Made by a program: the position numbers and the translations under genes. From Nematostella vectensis (Eukaryota; Cnidaria; Anthozoa; Actiniaria; Edwardsiidae): a stretch of DNA of 64,000 nucleotides. Where the stretch lies: the NCBI RefSeq assembly GCF_932526225.1, contig NC_064034.1:21107747-21171746 (forward strand), written 5' to 3'. Every line of letters starts with the position of its first letter. The first letter of the stretch is position 1. Shown one piece after another: positions 1 through 18,217 of this stretch. The notes beneath the pieces are model-generated. The model did no database searches. It was not told where the DNA came from and saw nothing but the letters and a program-made list of their open reading frames with translations.

Positions 1-3000
1 TTATTTTCGTTTATTATAATAACGCAATTTCATATCGCGTTTATAGGGCGTAGCTCGCGGCAGACCTGAACATTTCGAGACGGACATGCAATTTACGACA
101 TTTGTGAATTGTGGTAAAAACTTGAAGTGAGCGATTGTATTATTAATTACCTCTTAGCCAATGTTATAGGTGATTTTCAAAACAATATCACTATTAACCT
201 AACAGCTTAGACAAGAGAAATACTTGAAAAAAGTATTAGTGGTTCAAACGTTAACAAGATTTCGTCGCACTTCCTTTCTTTATTGGGTTTCCTTGTGTGG
301 GAATGCTAGCCAATGCGGGGACGTTAAAGGGGGAGAGTTTTAAGAATGCCATACCGTCGGAGATTTAGCATTCCCTTTTGACAGGTGTCACACAAAGTTT
401 GATTTTTGTGGAGTTATTGTGATAAACCCCAAAATAGCCGCTGCTGTGAGAAAACTATTATCCCTCCCGCTAGTCCTCGGTCCCGGCTCCACTTGCGCGC
501 AGAACAAGGGAATTAATTGAACGTATCCTCTTTTCCTCTTTGCAGATAGGGTGCATATACAAGCTTAGAGGCGAAACAAGCTGGCTAAGGTTGCAATTCT
601 GGTTTAGGTAAGCTTGTCTTTGGGAGAGTCGAGGAAAACAACTTTTTTGTTTAGATTTGTGTTGACATTTTTTCACTGACTTTGCGTAGCGCAGTAAGCT
701 GCCCATGTTTGACAGGGGTAATCTGACAGATCAAACTTCGTCAGAGGAATTGCCCAATATACCAACACGGGGATACCTCTGGAAATGAGGGAAATATGTG
801 GAATTATCCTCTTATATTCGTGTTTTGCCGAATTGCTGATTTTTCCTTTGATGCCTTTGAACATGGCCTAAACAAGTTACCCCAAGTGCAATTTTAGTGT
901 GTTTTTCTCTAAATGTAAAATTCGTTGATGCCGAGTCTAAAGATTCTTTTGATAAGTTGCCGCTAAGTTTTAAAGGCTCCAGGGGGTCATCGTGAAAGTT
1001 AACGGCCCCGATTTCTTAGAGCGCTTTGCTTAGAAAACCAGCTGGAATCCGAAAAACAAAAGTTGTTCGCTTATTGTCGCCAAATTGTTTCTAAGGGCAG
1101 TTTTTCTCCAGTCATGGAAACGGCGCCCCAAATTCAGTAAAAACAAAGCCAAACAAAAACCCGTTTTCCATGTGTGTCTTTTTCCATTCTTCCCAATTTA
1201 CCTAATCCCATTCAATATTTATAACCTTTTTGTTGAAACGTTTTATTAAAACTTCGCACCTTTTGAGGTGTAAGTCTTGGTCCTGAAAATCATGACTTTT
1301 AACAGACTTCGGTTTGTAAGGGCGGTTCATCTCATGAAGAATTTAATCTCATAATTTTTTTCCTCATGACGCAGTGCTTCAGAAATTAGAAGAATATTGT
1401 TTTGAATTGAAGAGGATTTTATTTTATGGCAATACCCAAAACAAAACAGGTAGAATATCGGAAAAGTTAAACAACCTACACAATTTCTGAAACGCGACCG
1501 TTTTTCTCTCGCCACATGCAATCTTTTATAATCGAACCAAATTCGAACATAAAGGTATCAAATCATATTTTTTCTTGTATATTTTGTTGTTGTTGCAGTT
1601 CTTTCTAAATACTGTTCAACTTTGTGTTGTGAGGATTGCGCTGACCTTGGGAACGGCCTCGTTCTCTTTATTTTCTTGTAGTACCTCTCCAAATATCTTT
1701 TACTTTGGGAAAAAGGATAGGCTTCAGTATTGGAGGCTTGGAGGCTAATTTATGTGAAACCCCATAAAAGCACTTGAATAATCTAAGCTATTTCGCTTGC
1801 TCTTGTGGTGATTAAAAGATTGTGTAATAGAGGCTCAATTCAAACTCAAATTACTCGTAGGTTCGAATCCTTACGTTTTTTGTAGAATACGAGTTTTTTG
1901 GGTGGACCAAATACTATATTCAAAATCTTTACAGTTGGAGAGTTGTAGTACAGTAGGAAATTACGCTATGTATTATGCTAACATGCTATGCTTTGCAAAA
2001 AAAGGGAAAGATAAAAGCTACTAAATCCACAGGTTTACATCGTTAATATAATTAGATTTTCACAATTCGGTTATTGTTAGAATGTGGGATGCAAAATCGT
2101 TAAATAATCGAAGTCATCAAAACTTCAGAGTATAGTTGCCAATTGACACATTTCAGACGTATTTATAAGATTTTGAAGTTCTTGTGTCTTTGTATAAAAT
2201 CGTCGTCTATCATGCGCTTGATGCTCTGTGATGCAAACTGGAATGACCAAAATAACTAGACTTTCTTACCATCCCGTTGATTTGTTATGTTTTGCAAGTA
2301 AAAGAAAATTCTCGAACAATGAAAGTCTGCCACAGGTTATGTTTAGAACAACAGACAATAGACTTGTTACACTCAATTAGACAAGACAATTGAGTAATTT
2401 GTAGTGAGACCATATCACCCGCAAAAACAAACAGTTGCTGCTATAGAGTGTTTTGACACTAGGACTTTAGCGAGGAATCCCAGTCTTTTGAAGTTCTGTG
2501 TCCGGGTTTTGAGTCTCTATACCTTCCTTTATCGTTTTGTTTTTCCTTTTTTGCTACGTTCCCTTGCTGAACACCATGTAAATGTCAGTTCCATTCAAGC
2601 AGGTAAAGCGTTATACTTGGTTCTTGAAAAGGCGTTCATTTATATTTAATACCATGCTAATACCACACAGTTTAAACAATCCACACCGTTTTCCACAGTT
2701 TTGTTCATACATGACATTTCTTTTAAAACGATATCCCAAAGGCATGGAAAGTAGGTTTATTTTTTCAATAGTTTTAAACTATCTTTCTCAAAACTTTTAA
2801 AATTATAAAAAATAAAATGAGTGAGAACTTAAAATTTAAAAAAAATCCATCCCCCCTGCAAAGCACAGGAAGATATTGTAAACACTATTCTAAAAACCTG
2901 GAGTATTTAGATCATTGTTTCTTCTTGCACTCCAGACGGTTCCTAAGGTACTTTGTCTAGCGTGATAGTCTGTGAGTTAGATGCTGTCCGTAAAAGGCTT

Positions 3001-3120
3001 TGTTATTTGAACCACTTGTAAGACTAGTTGAGCTTAGTTAGTTATGTGGTTGGTATGTATCTAGTATATATGTTTTTATTGAATAGGCTAGCCAAATAGA
3101 TTTGTTTTCAATTGTGGCTT
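1..3120. other. Spacer with no recognised gene
   Basis: AT-rich sequence in which all open frames are short (under about 85 codons) and show no recognisable domain, splice pattern or codon signal. A sequence identical to the tRNA B-box consensus occurs at 1859-1869, but no cloverleaf can be built around it. Nothing else is supported. Confidence 0.6.
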
Positions 3121-3123
3121 CCG

Positions 3124-4668
3124 TGGCTTTCGTAGTCGAGCATCGTAGCGGAGTCGTAGGCTGATTTACACTCTAAGACTTTCGTAGTCGAGCGTCGTAG
3201 CCGAGTCGTTAGCTGATTTACACTCTACGACTTTCGTAGTCCAGCGTCGTAGCGGAGTCGTTAGCTGATTTACACTCTACGACTTTCGTAGTCCAGCGTC
3301 GTAGCGGAGTCGTTAGCTGATTTACACTGTACGACTTTCGTAGTCGAGCATCGTAGCGGAGTCGTAGGCTGATTTACACTCTACGACTTTCGTAGTCTAG
3401 CGTCGTAGCGGAGTCGATAGCTGATTTACCCTCTACGACTTTCGTAGTCCAGCGTCGTAGCGGAGTCGTTAGCTGATTTACACTCTACGACTTTCGTAGT
3501 CCAGCGTCGTAGCGGAGTCGTTAGCTGATTTACACTCTACGACTTTCGTAGTCCAGCGTCGTAGCGGAGTCGTTAGCTGATTTACACTCTACGACTTTCG
3601 TAGTCCAGCGTCGTAGCGGAGTCGTTAGCTGATTTACACTCTACGACTTTCGTAGTCCAGCGTCGTAGCGGAGTCGTTAGCTGATTTACACTCTACCACT
3701 TTCGTAGTCGAGCATCGTAGCGTAGTCGTTAGCTGATTTACACTCTACCACTTTCGTAGTCGAGCATCGTAGCGTAGTCGTTAGCTGATTTACACTCTAC
3801 GACTTTCGTGGTCGAGCATCGTAGCGGAGTCGTTAGCTTATTTACACTCTACGACTTTCGTAGTCCAGCGTCGTAGCGGAGTCGTTAGCTGATTTACACT
3901 CTACGACTTTCGTAGTCGAGCATCGTAGCGGAGTCATAGGCTGATTTACACTCTACGACTTTCGTAGTCCAGCGTCGTAGCGGAGTCGTTAGCTGATTTA
4001 CACTCTACGACTTTCGTAGTCCAGCGTCGTAGCGGAGTCGTTAGCTGATTTACACTCTACGACTTTCGTAGTCCAGCGTCGTAGCGGAGTCGTTAGCTGA
4101 TTTACACTCTACGACTTTCGTAGTCCAGCGTCGTAGCGGAGTCGTTAGCTTATTTACACTCTACGACTTTCGTAGTCCAGCGTCGTAGCGGAGTCGTTAG
4201 CTTATTTACACTGTACGACTTTCGTAGTCCAGCTTCGTAGCGGAGTCGTAGGCTGATTTACACTCTACGACTTTCGTAGTCCAGCGTCGTAGCGGAGTCG
4301 ATAGCTGATTTACCCTCTACGACTTTCGTAGTCCAGCGTCGTAGCGGAGTCGTTAGCTGATTTACACTCTACGACTTTCGTAGTCCAGCGTCGTAGCGGA
4401 GTCGTTAGCTGATTTACACTCTACGACTTTCGTAGTCCAGCGTCGTAGCGGAGTCGTTAGCTGATTTACACTCTACGACTTTCGTAGTCCAGCGTCGTAG
4501 CGGAGTCGTTAGCTGATTTACACTCTACCACTTTCGTAGTCGAGCATCGTAGCGTAGTCGTTAGCTGATTTACACTCTACGACTTTCGTAGTCGAGCATC
4601 GTAGCGGAGTCGTTAGCTGATTTACACTCTACGACTTTCGTAGTCCAGCGTCGTAGCGGAGTCGTTAG
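3124..4668. repeat. 52-bp minisatellite, about 29 copies
   Basis: Head-to-tail repeat with a unit of about 52 bp that begins CTCTACGACTTTCGTAG and ends GCTGATTTACA. Each unit carries a perfect short inverted repeat, CTACGA-CTT-TCGTAG, and further CGTCGTAG / GGAGTCGTTAG elements. Variants (GTCC or GTCG after the hairpin; GTTAG, GATAG or GTAGG near the end) recur in non-random order, which suggests block duplication. The array ends about 175 bp before the first recognised PRDM6-like coding exon. Confidence 0.95.
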
Positions 4669-4843
4669 GGGGTGCTCATTCAAGGGATCTTAGATTTTAC
4701 AGATCGTCAATAATAGACTAAAATACTACTTTTTGTTGATCGACAGGGGGGGTTGTATGCCTGCCCCTCTGGGCCCTCCACAAGGTTCACGCCTGTAATT
4801 TTACGTAAAAATAATCGTAACAGGGTTTTATTTTGTTACAGAT

Positions 4844-5518
4844 ATGGCGTCATCAAGCTCTGACACTGAGTTCCAGGACTCTCCCGGACGTGACCAAATT
4901 TCCTGGGAGGACCTGTATAGTTATCTTTACGGTCACGTGACCTTGAAGCCCTTGGAGCCGCTGGATCTGAAGGCTATACGCTGCAAACGGCGCCGGGACA
5001 GTGAATCGAGTATTGATGGCACAGGTACGTGAGACTCTGAATCCGACATGTGTGATGAATACTTAAAGGATGGTTTCCATATGATCGCACTGTATCGCAC
5101 CTTATTTGACCGTACGATCGCAATCGGTCGCAAAGTGGGTTACATATGATCGCACACGATCGCAGGATAAGTTTTCGTATAATCGCAAACGGTCACTTGA
5201 CACGAGCCTTTACTGCCGAAGTAATCGATGCAAGTGAGATGTGAGTTTCAAATGGATTTAGTGAACTAAATCCATTTTGATCGTTGTGCAATCAATCCAT
5301 CCTACAATACAAGAGGCTCCATCGTTTTACTAAAGGGTGAAATAATAGAGGAAGGATGATATTTTTACGATAAGATATTTTCATCTCCCTAAAAAATATC
5401 GTTAACGGCAACCAGGACTCCTACTTATACCAGCAATGCTGATGCTGAAGGGGCTATCCTGGAATGGTTAAAAATGATTGTAATGATCATAGCTATTTTA
5501 ATAACGAAAGTGATAGTG

Positions 5519-5617
<99 letters not shown>

Positions 5618-8459
5618 TCTTGTGTACTCCCCAGTTCCCGTCAAGAGCCCGCGGTCCTCCCCGCCACTGGCGGCTTTCGTGTTCCCGGATGAAGTTCGCT
5701 TGTGCAAGTCGAGCATCCCTGGGGCCAAGTTTGGGGTCTGTGCAGCTCACCCCATTCCCCCGGGCACGTGGATCGGCCCATTCGAGGGTCAGATTGTGAC
5801 GAGGGAGGAGGTCATCAAAAGAGAACTGGACACTAGTTACATGTGGGAGGTAGGTTTATTTCCACAGAAAATACAAATCAATTAGCTCTGTCAGGTAACT
5901 GACTGACAAAGGTCGCCTAGCTATTGTGTCTAGTACCTAAAGCCCACCAAGCATCAAACAGCTGGCTCACAAGAGGCTCTGAAATGACAGTAACGTTTAT
6001 TTAAAAGTTCGTACTTTCTTTTTATACAGTGGTACTCCCTTCACTCGAAACCTCAATGGAAACTGTTCGAGGTATATCAGGGAGTTCAGGTTATCCGAAT
6101 GACTACACAAAAGTATATAAGGAACTTCGCTTGTTGGGGCTTCACTTTGCTATAAGATGAACGCCGCTCAGCTAATATGATATCTCCGTAACCCCCCCCC
6201 CCCCCTCCCCCTAGTATTTCAGTCCTGATACTTATACCTTAAAGTAAGGTACAAAAGTACATTCTGGGAAAAGAGATTCGATATATTTAATTTCGTTTCA
6301 GATCTACAAAGAGGGCCGATTCAGCCATTACATCGACGGCAAGGATGAACATCTATCGAGCTGGATGCGGTTTATTCAGTGCGCGCGTTATCAGGAGGAA
6401 CAGAATATGACCGTGTTCCAATACTGTGGGAACATCTACTACCGCGCTTACAAGCATATCCCTAAGGGACGAGAACTCCGCGTCTGGTACGACGATAAGT
6501 ACTCGGAGCTAATCGATATCCCGGCGCTGCTGAAGGGACAAAAAGGTAAGGATGTTATCGTGCGACGATAAATGGTTGGAACAAATCGATATCCCGGCGC
6601 CACTAAACTGAAGTGACCGCAGTGCATTGTTGGAAACTTCAAGGTATACCGACTTGAGTCAGCGGTAGCTGAATTTGAGTGATAGTGTGAAACTTGGAAA
6701 AAGGGTAGAGGTTCTCTTTTTTTTGTCCATTACTCACAATTTTGCGCAAAAGTGCTCAGGAGTGAATGGGTTAATAAATTTTTTTTGTAGAAGGTGGTGA
6801 CTTGATTTCGCTTCTATTTGCCCTCCAGATGGCGGTGTGTATTGGAAATCGCCGTCAAATGGTCATGTCAGGGATAATGAGCTGTTCTATCACAGAGAAA
6901 ACAGACCGGTTAGTACCACCATCTGTCAAAGAATCGGTACAATGGCTACCTTTACCAATCGGTACAATGGGCACCTTTACCAATCGGTACAATGGGCACC
7001 TTTACCAATCGGTACAATGGGCACCTTTACCAATCAGTACAATGGGCACCTTTACCAATCGGTACAATGGGCACCTTTACCAATCGGTACAATGAGCACC
7101 TTTACCAATCGGTACAATGGGCACCTTTACCAATCGGTACAATGAGCACCTTTACCAATCGGTACAATGGGCACCTTTACCAATCGGTACAATGAGCACC
7201 TTTACCAATCGGTACAATGGGCACCTTTACCAATCGGTACAATGGGCACCTTTACCAATCGGTACAATGGGCACCTTTACCAATCGGTACAATGGGCACC
7301 TTTACCAATCGGTACAATCGGCACCTTTACCAATCGGTACAATGGGCACCTTTACCAATCGGTACAATGGGCACCTTTACCAATCGGTACAATGAGCACC
7401 TTTACCAATCGGTACAATGGGCACCTTTACCAATCGGTACAATGAGCACCTTTACCAATCGGTACAATGGGCACCTTTACCAATCGGTACAATGGGCACC
7501 TTTACCAATCGGTACAATGGGCACCTTTACCAATCGGTACAATGAGCACCTTTACCAATCGGTACAATGGGCACCTTTACCAATCGGTACAATGAGCACC
7601 TTTACCAATCGGTACAATGGGCACCTTTACCAATCGGTACAATGGGCACCTTTACCAATCGGTACAATGGGCACCTTTACCAATCGGTACAATGGGCACC
7701 TTTACCAATCGGTACAATGGGCACCTTTACCAATCGGTACAATGGGCACCTTTACCAATCGGTACAATGGCCACATTTACCTTGACATATTTCTTTTGTC
7801 TCTCTTTGTCAACCGCCTTTGTCGTCCTAGCCAAATGTTTAGTGTACAAAAGCATGTTTTTTTTCAAATTGGTAAATAAAGTATAACTTTAGATAGTTAT
7901 TTTTTTAATTTCTTAAAATAATTAAATATATTGAATGTATTGAACACCTACGTCACTCCATTACCTTCATTTGTCTTCACCCCCAGTTCAACTATTACTC
8001 ACCCCTTATAAACTGTTTCGACAGATCGACGGTGGGAACCCACACATGACGCATCACCAGTCATTGTACCCCGTCGACCTCAAAGACGCCACAGAGCCGA
8101 GTATTTGGCGCTGCGGTCAGTGCAGCCAGACCTTTAGCCAGCGTGTGCTTTTACAGATGCACATTTGTTCCCAGGCCCCGGATAAACCCTATCAGTGCGG
8201 CCACTGCCCGGCCTCGTTCCAAGAAGCCAGTGACTTACGTGATCACGTGGTCAGTCACATCAACGAAAAGCCATTCAAGTGCGGATTTTGCGGAAGGTCA
8301 TTTGCTGGTGCGACGACACTTAACAATCACATTCGAACACATACCGGAGAGAAACCTTTCAAGTGTTTGAAGTGTAACAAGCAGTTTACGCAATCGACGC
8401 AATTGAGCCGACATCAGAAATCGCCAGAAGAGTGTGTAGGGAGTAAAATATCATCCTAA
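4844..8459 (+). CDS. PRDM6-like PR/SET-domain zinc-finger protein, 5 coding exons
   Basis: Probable chromatin and transcription regulator of the PRDM family, acting in the nucleus. Exons read by eye: 4844-5024, 5635-5849, 6302-6545, 6829-6908, 8025-8459. All junctions are GT-AG and all phases match, giving about 384 residues. Residues 20-40 contain the [11 protein letters not shown] block that aligns with a segment upstream of the PR domain in vertebrate PRDM6. The PR domain spans about 78-205, with [31 protein letters not shown] and [17 protein letters not shown]. Four zinc fingers follow from residue 270 (CGQC, CGHC, CGFC, CLKC). The first ends HIC and the last HQKSPEEC, so both are C2HC-like, as in PRDM6. 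The finger linkers and [20 protein letters not shown] are almost identical to PRDM6 as I know it. It is shorter than the vertebrate protein (about 595 residues) because the low-complexity N-terminus is missing. A splice acceptor sits 2 bases before the ATG, so an upstream non-coding exon is likely. Exon 4 could be skipped in frame if the acceptor at 7986/7987 is used. PRDM14 and PRDM12 were considered but fit the fingers less well. Confidence 0.9.
5068..5195. repeat. Cluster of ATCGCA-type motifs, possible MITE remnant
   Basis: Within PRDM6-like intron 1, the words CATATGATCGCAC, CGATCGCA, TATCGCAC and TAATCGCAAACGGTCAC recur over about 130 bp in both orientations. This looks like the subterminal motif repetition of small non-autonomous DNA transposons. 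I see no clean terminal inverted repeat or target duplication. Confidence 0.35.
5250..5277. repeat. Perfect 12-bp inverted repeat
   Basis: AAATGGATTTAG (5250-5261) and CTAAATCCATTT (5266-5277) form a perfect stem with a 4-base TGAA loop, inside intron 1 of the PRDM6-like gene. No neighbouring feature explains it. Confidence 0.8.
5517..5617. repeat. (AAT)n microsatellite, about 33 copies
   Basis: Pure trinucleotide run that ends 17 bases before the 3' splice site of PRDM6-like exon 2. It makes artificial poly-Asn, poly-Ile, poly-Tyr and poly-Leu open frames on both strands. None of these is a gene, because the run lies in an intron. Confidence 0.98.
6936..7785. repeat. 25-bp minisatellite, about 34 copies, in PRDM6-like intron 4
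   Basis: Tandem unit of 25 bp starting GGTACAATGGGCACCTTTAC. The array starts only 27 bases after the proposed donor of exon 4 (6908/6909). Copies differ mostly at one base (GGGCACC or GAGCACC), and single GGCTACC, CAGTAC, TCGGCACC and GGCCACA variants mark individual copies. Since 25 is not a multiple of 3 and the unit lacks stops, all three forward frames stay open, with a 75-bp amino-acid period. This produces an artificial open frame of 220 codons. Confidence 0.97.
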
Positions 8460-8894
8460 CCTCAGAGACGGCCTGAACAAATCAGAACACTAAAACAGTG
8501 CCATATTGCCCGTGCATTATTGATGTTCGAAGACTGCGGGAGTTCTATTTTTTCTTGTAAATATATAAACGTACACGGTGTACGTTTTCGAATCGCTCAT
8601 TCACAAATTGTATAGTTTTTAAAGGGTTGTATATAGGGAAAGTGCACACACCTTTGCTGTTTCAGACCCATGCTGGCTTTCCTAAGACTGAGTAGGCTCC
8701 ATATTTACTATAAATAGTGTGGGGCAGACAGTTTAGGGCAGTACGAGGAACTAGAGACAAATAACATCAACCCTCTTGTTACGGTGAAGGCCCTGTTTGT
8801 GTAGTTTGCATGCTTGCTATGCAACAGGCTACGTCGGCAGCTGCAAATCTTGTTTACGCATGAATTATCAGTTTTCCGAAGGCCACGATAAAAA

Positions 8895-9080
8895 ACCGTG
8901 AATCACAGAAATCTTACGACGTAACCACCTAAAACTCACGGTGTAGCCACCGAAATTTCACGATGTAGCCACGGAAAACTCACGATGTAACCACGGAAAT
9001 CTCTCGATGTAACAACGGAAATCTAACGATGTAACCACGGAAATCTTACGATGTAAAACCACTAAAATCTCATGTCGTAG
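8895..9080. repeat. Degenerate 22-bp tandem repeat, about 8 copies
   Basis: The unit resembles ACGATGTAACCACGGAAATC plus two bases. Copies are clearly diverged (GTAGCC or GTAACC, AAACTC or AAATCT), so the array is older than the other minisatellites here. Confidence 0.8.
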
Positions 9081-10348
9081 TCAATTTTCAATTTCACCCC
9101 GGCAAGTCTCGCGTTTAGCTGTGTGCTTATACACCTATTTCAAGTAAGGTTGCATTCGACAATCCGTGTGTCGTAGCCCACAATGGCTTATGGGTGACGA
9201 AGTATAAATGGCTGAATCCGGCTTTGAAAACCACGTGAATACTTTGAGAGGCATAGGGAACAAGAATGCAACAACTTTCATAACCTGAATTAACCTGTAT
9301 TTGATTTTATTTACGCTTATTTGCTTATTCATTTGATACCCATGAAGCATTGCGGCCTGGGACACATGGATACATACGGCTTATGGATAATACGACGTTT
9401 AAAAACTGTTTAGACTGATTTTATAAAATGATTACATAGCCTCGGACGGCTTTATTTCGCTTAGCTTACTAATTTATTGCCTTTCGTTCATATTAAAACA
9501 CCATTAAATATGTATCTTAGATTTGTTACTGTTATCGTTAATGGTTTTATTTGACTTATTTATCCATGAATCTGCATGCCCAAGGCTTCAAACCGGTTAA
9601 CATGAATAACAAATGTAGGTTCCTTTTTATGAGCGGAAAACGAGCTGGTTACGCAAGGGCTTTTGATTCATTGTTCAACAAAATTAAGGGTACGTGTTTG
9701 CGGCTGAATTGACCCAAAAGAAAAAGTTGATTGCTTTAGCACTTTTCATATCTCGATTTTTATTAAAAACGATTGGAATTATTATGTCCTTTCTTCATTT
9801 TAGTGACTATCCATGCACATTCCTAGATACCATTGATACCTTTAAAGCCTCCCTTATACACCCCTTCTTTCCCCTTATACTGTTCAATTTCAGGGGTTCT
9901 CAGCTATGAGCATATCAGGAGATCCCTATATGCTCAAAGTTTTCTTCCAAAAAATAATCCTATCTAAAAACATAACCGTCCCGGCCTTGATGGAAATATG
10001 AGTTCACAAGTGGTTAATAAAACATGAGGTCCATCGGTAAATGGGCTTCTAAAGCATTCTAAGGCGACGAAGGGTAAATTTCGTGATGCTAAGCTCTGTC
10101 GTGACACCATTAGGTGGTTGACGTTCTGGCGTGACTATGACACGTAGCCCAGCAAATAAATGTGTGTTAAATTTAGTCACGAAGACTTGATTCTGTACTC
10201 ATGCCGCTAACGGTAGTTTTTCTTTTATATTTGGCGAATTCTGAAAGGTAAACTCCAATCGTGATCGGTTGATCTTTAATGACGGAAACCAAAGTTACTG
10301 AACGCAGCCAAAACATTCTACATTGGCAATAATGGTCGTGGGAATTAA

Positions 10349-10408
10349 ATTTTGACAGGCTTCGTTAACTTTACGAAGAATTAAGACTATAAAATCGCCT
10401 GTCAAAAT
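10349..10408. repeat. Nested inverted repeat
   Basis: ATTTTGACAGG (10349-10359) pairs perfectly with CCTGTCAAAAT (10398-10408). Directly inside the left arm is a second hairpin, CTTCGT / ACGAAG. The whole is 60 bp and could be a tiny foldback element or a structured RNA segment upstream of the kinase gene. Confidence 0.6.
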
Positions 10409-10717
10409 ATGAGAAATGACCCTTTTAATGCGCTCCCCGCGAAAGAATAACATCGTTTCGCCTCATAAAGTCATATTTGTTGTTATTATTTTGGTCATGT
10501 CACGGTTTCGTGACTGCACATAAGGTGAGAAAGTTATTTATTGACCAATCAAAGAGCGAGTTGCGCGATAATTCCCATGGCCCTTTGCGCACCCGCCTGT
10601 GTAGTTGTACCTATCGCCTTCCGGTTGAGCGTACAGATATCTCCAACATGTACACGATCGAGCCGAAAACACGGCCTGTTCTACAGATATTCCACGTCTA
10701 GAAATATAGGGTCACCT

Positions 10718-17269
<6,552 letters not shown>

Positions 17270-18217
17270 TGGCTTTGTCCTCGCATAGTCTCTCTCCAGC
17301 TGAAAGTCCCGCTCTTCCGTTTCCAGTTATCTCCCTCCACACACATTGTTTATGCCAAAAGAAGAAATACCAAGCAGAGGTGAACTTGCCTGTACATGTG
17401 TAGGCTGGATTAGCGCTCTCGCTGCGCCCACCTTCCTATCGGAGCAAATGGATACAGCTTGATCCAGTTCCCAGCGTTTTGCGGGACATCTACCGTACAA
17501 TCAAAACGTTGCTTGACAAACGAAAAAGCTTTCAGATAGCACGATTTCAAAGATTTCACAGAGTTTATAAATATTTGTATATTGATAGACTTCCAATTTA
17601 ATTATGTTTTCTTTAAATTTGTTGTGAAATTCTAAATTGCAGATATGGTAAATATTTATTTCGTGACGAGAATTTATTAAGATAACTCCCATATACATTT
17701 ATTCGTGTAAATTTGTTTTTATAAGAAATAAAACCTTTTTCTTTCATGATGAAAAAATATCATCTACAAATTAAATTTTGGATATAAATGACGGGACATT
17801 GTATGCTCTTTACTCTTGCACTGTCTCATTGAAATCAATATACTTTTCGTTAATTATTTAAAATAATTTTTTTCAAAGTTTTGTATATAGCCAAGTGGTT
17901 ACAAGAATTCGTATGGTTACAAGAATTTGACCAGCGAAACTAAAAAAGATGTATTTAAATAAAAAATAGTTGTAGATAAAGTATTATAACGTGTAACGTG
18001 TAAGAGATTTTCATTGTGAATGTGATCACATTGTATGTGTGATGTGATTGGAAAATGCTCATTCATGAAAAATGTCACGAATTATTTTAATGTTATTAAA
18101 ATAATATTAGATTTATCCTGTTTCGATATAAACACACCCTATCCCGACGCCTTCTTGGCATTGGACAGAGACGCAACAAAGTGAAAAGTAAAATAATTTG
18201 TTAGAAAAAAAAAATGT
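17270..18217. other. TESK-like 3' UTR and AT-rich spacer
   Basis: Follows the TAG stop at 17267-17269. A polyadenylation signal AATAAA is at 17727-17732. The rest is AT-rich with no supported gene and leads directly into the 43-bp satellite. Confidence 0.6.
17727..17732 (+). terminator. Candidate poly(A) signal of the TESK-like gene
   Basis: AATAAA about 460 bases after the stop codon, in an AT-rich 3' region. Confidence 0.45.

Larger units (their letters stand above)
8460..10717. other. Spacer between PRDM6-like and TESK-like genes
   Basis: Holds the 3' untranslated region of the PRDM6-like gene (no clear AATAAA seen), a degenerate 22-bp repeat (8895-9080), a nested inverted repeat (10349-10408), and presumably the promoter and 5' UTR of the kinase gene. 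No other gene is supported. Confidence 0.55.

Noticed and set aside
1859..1869. Perfect tRNA B-box sequence GGTTCGAATCC
   Set aside because: No matching acceptor, D or anticodon stem can be drawn, and the T stem has mismatches. At best a tRNA or SINE fragment.
5464..5799. Poly-Asn, poly-Ile, poly-Leu and poly-Tyr reading frames
   Set aside because: Produced by the intronic AAT microsatellite on both strands.
7217..7879. Open frame of 220 codons in the 25-bp repeat
   Set aside because: All three frames are open because the repeat unit lacks stops. It lies in an intron of the PRDM6-like gene.
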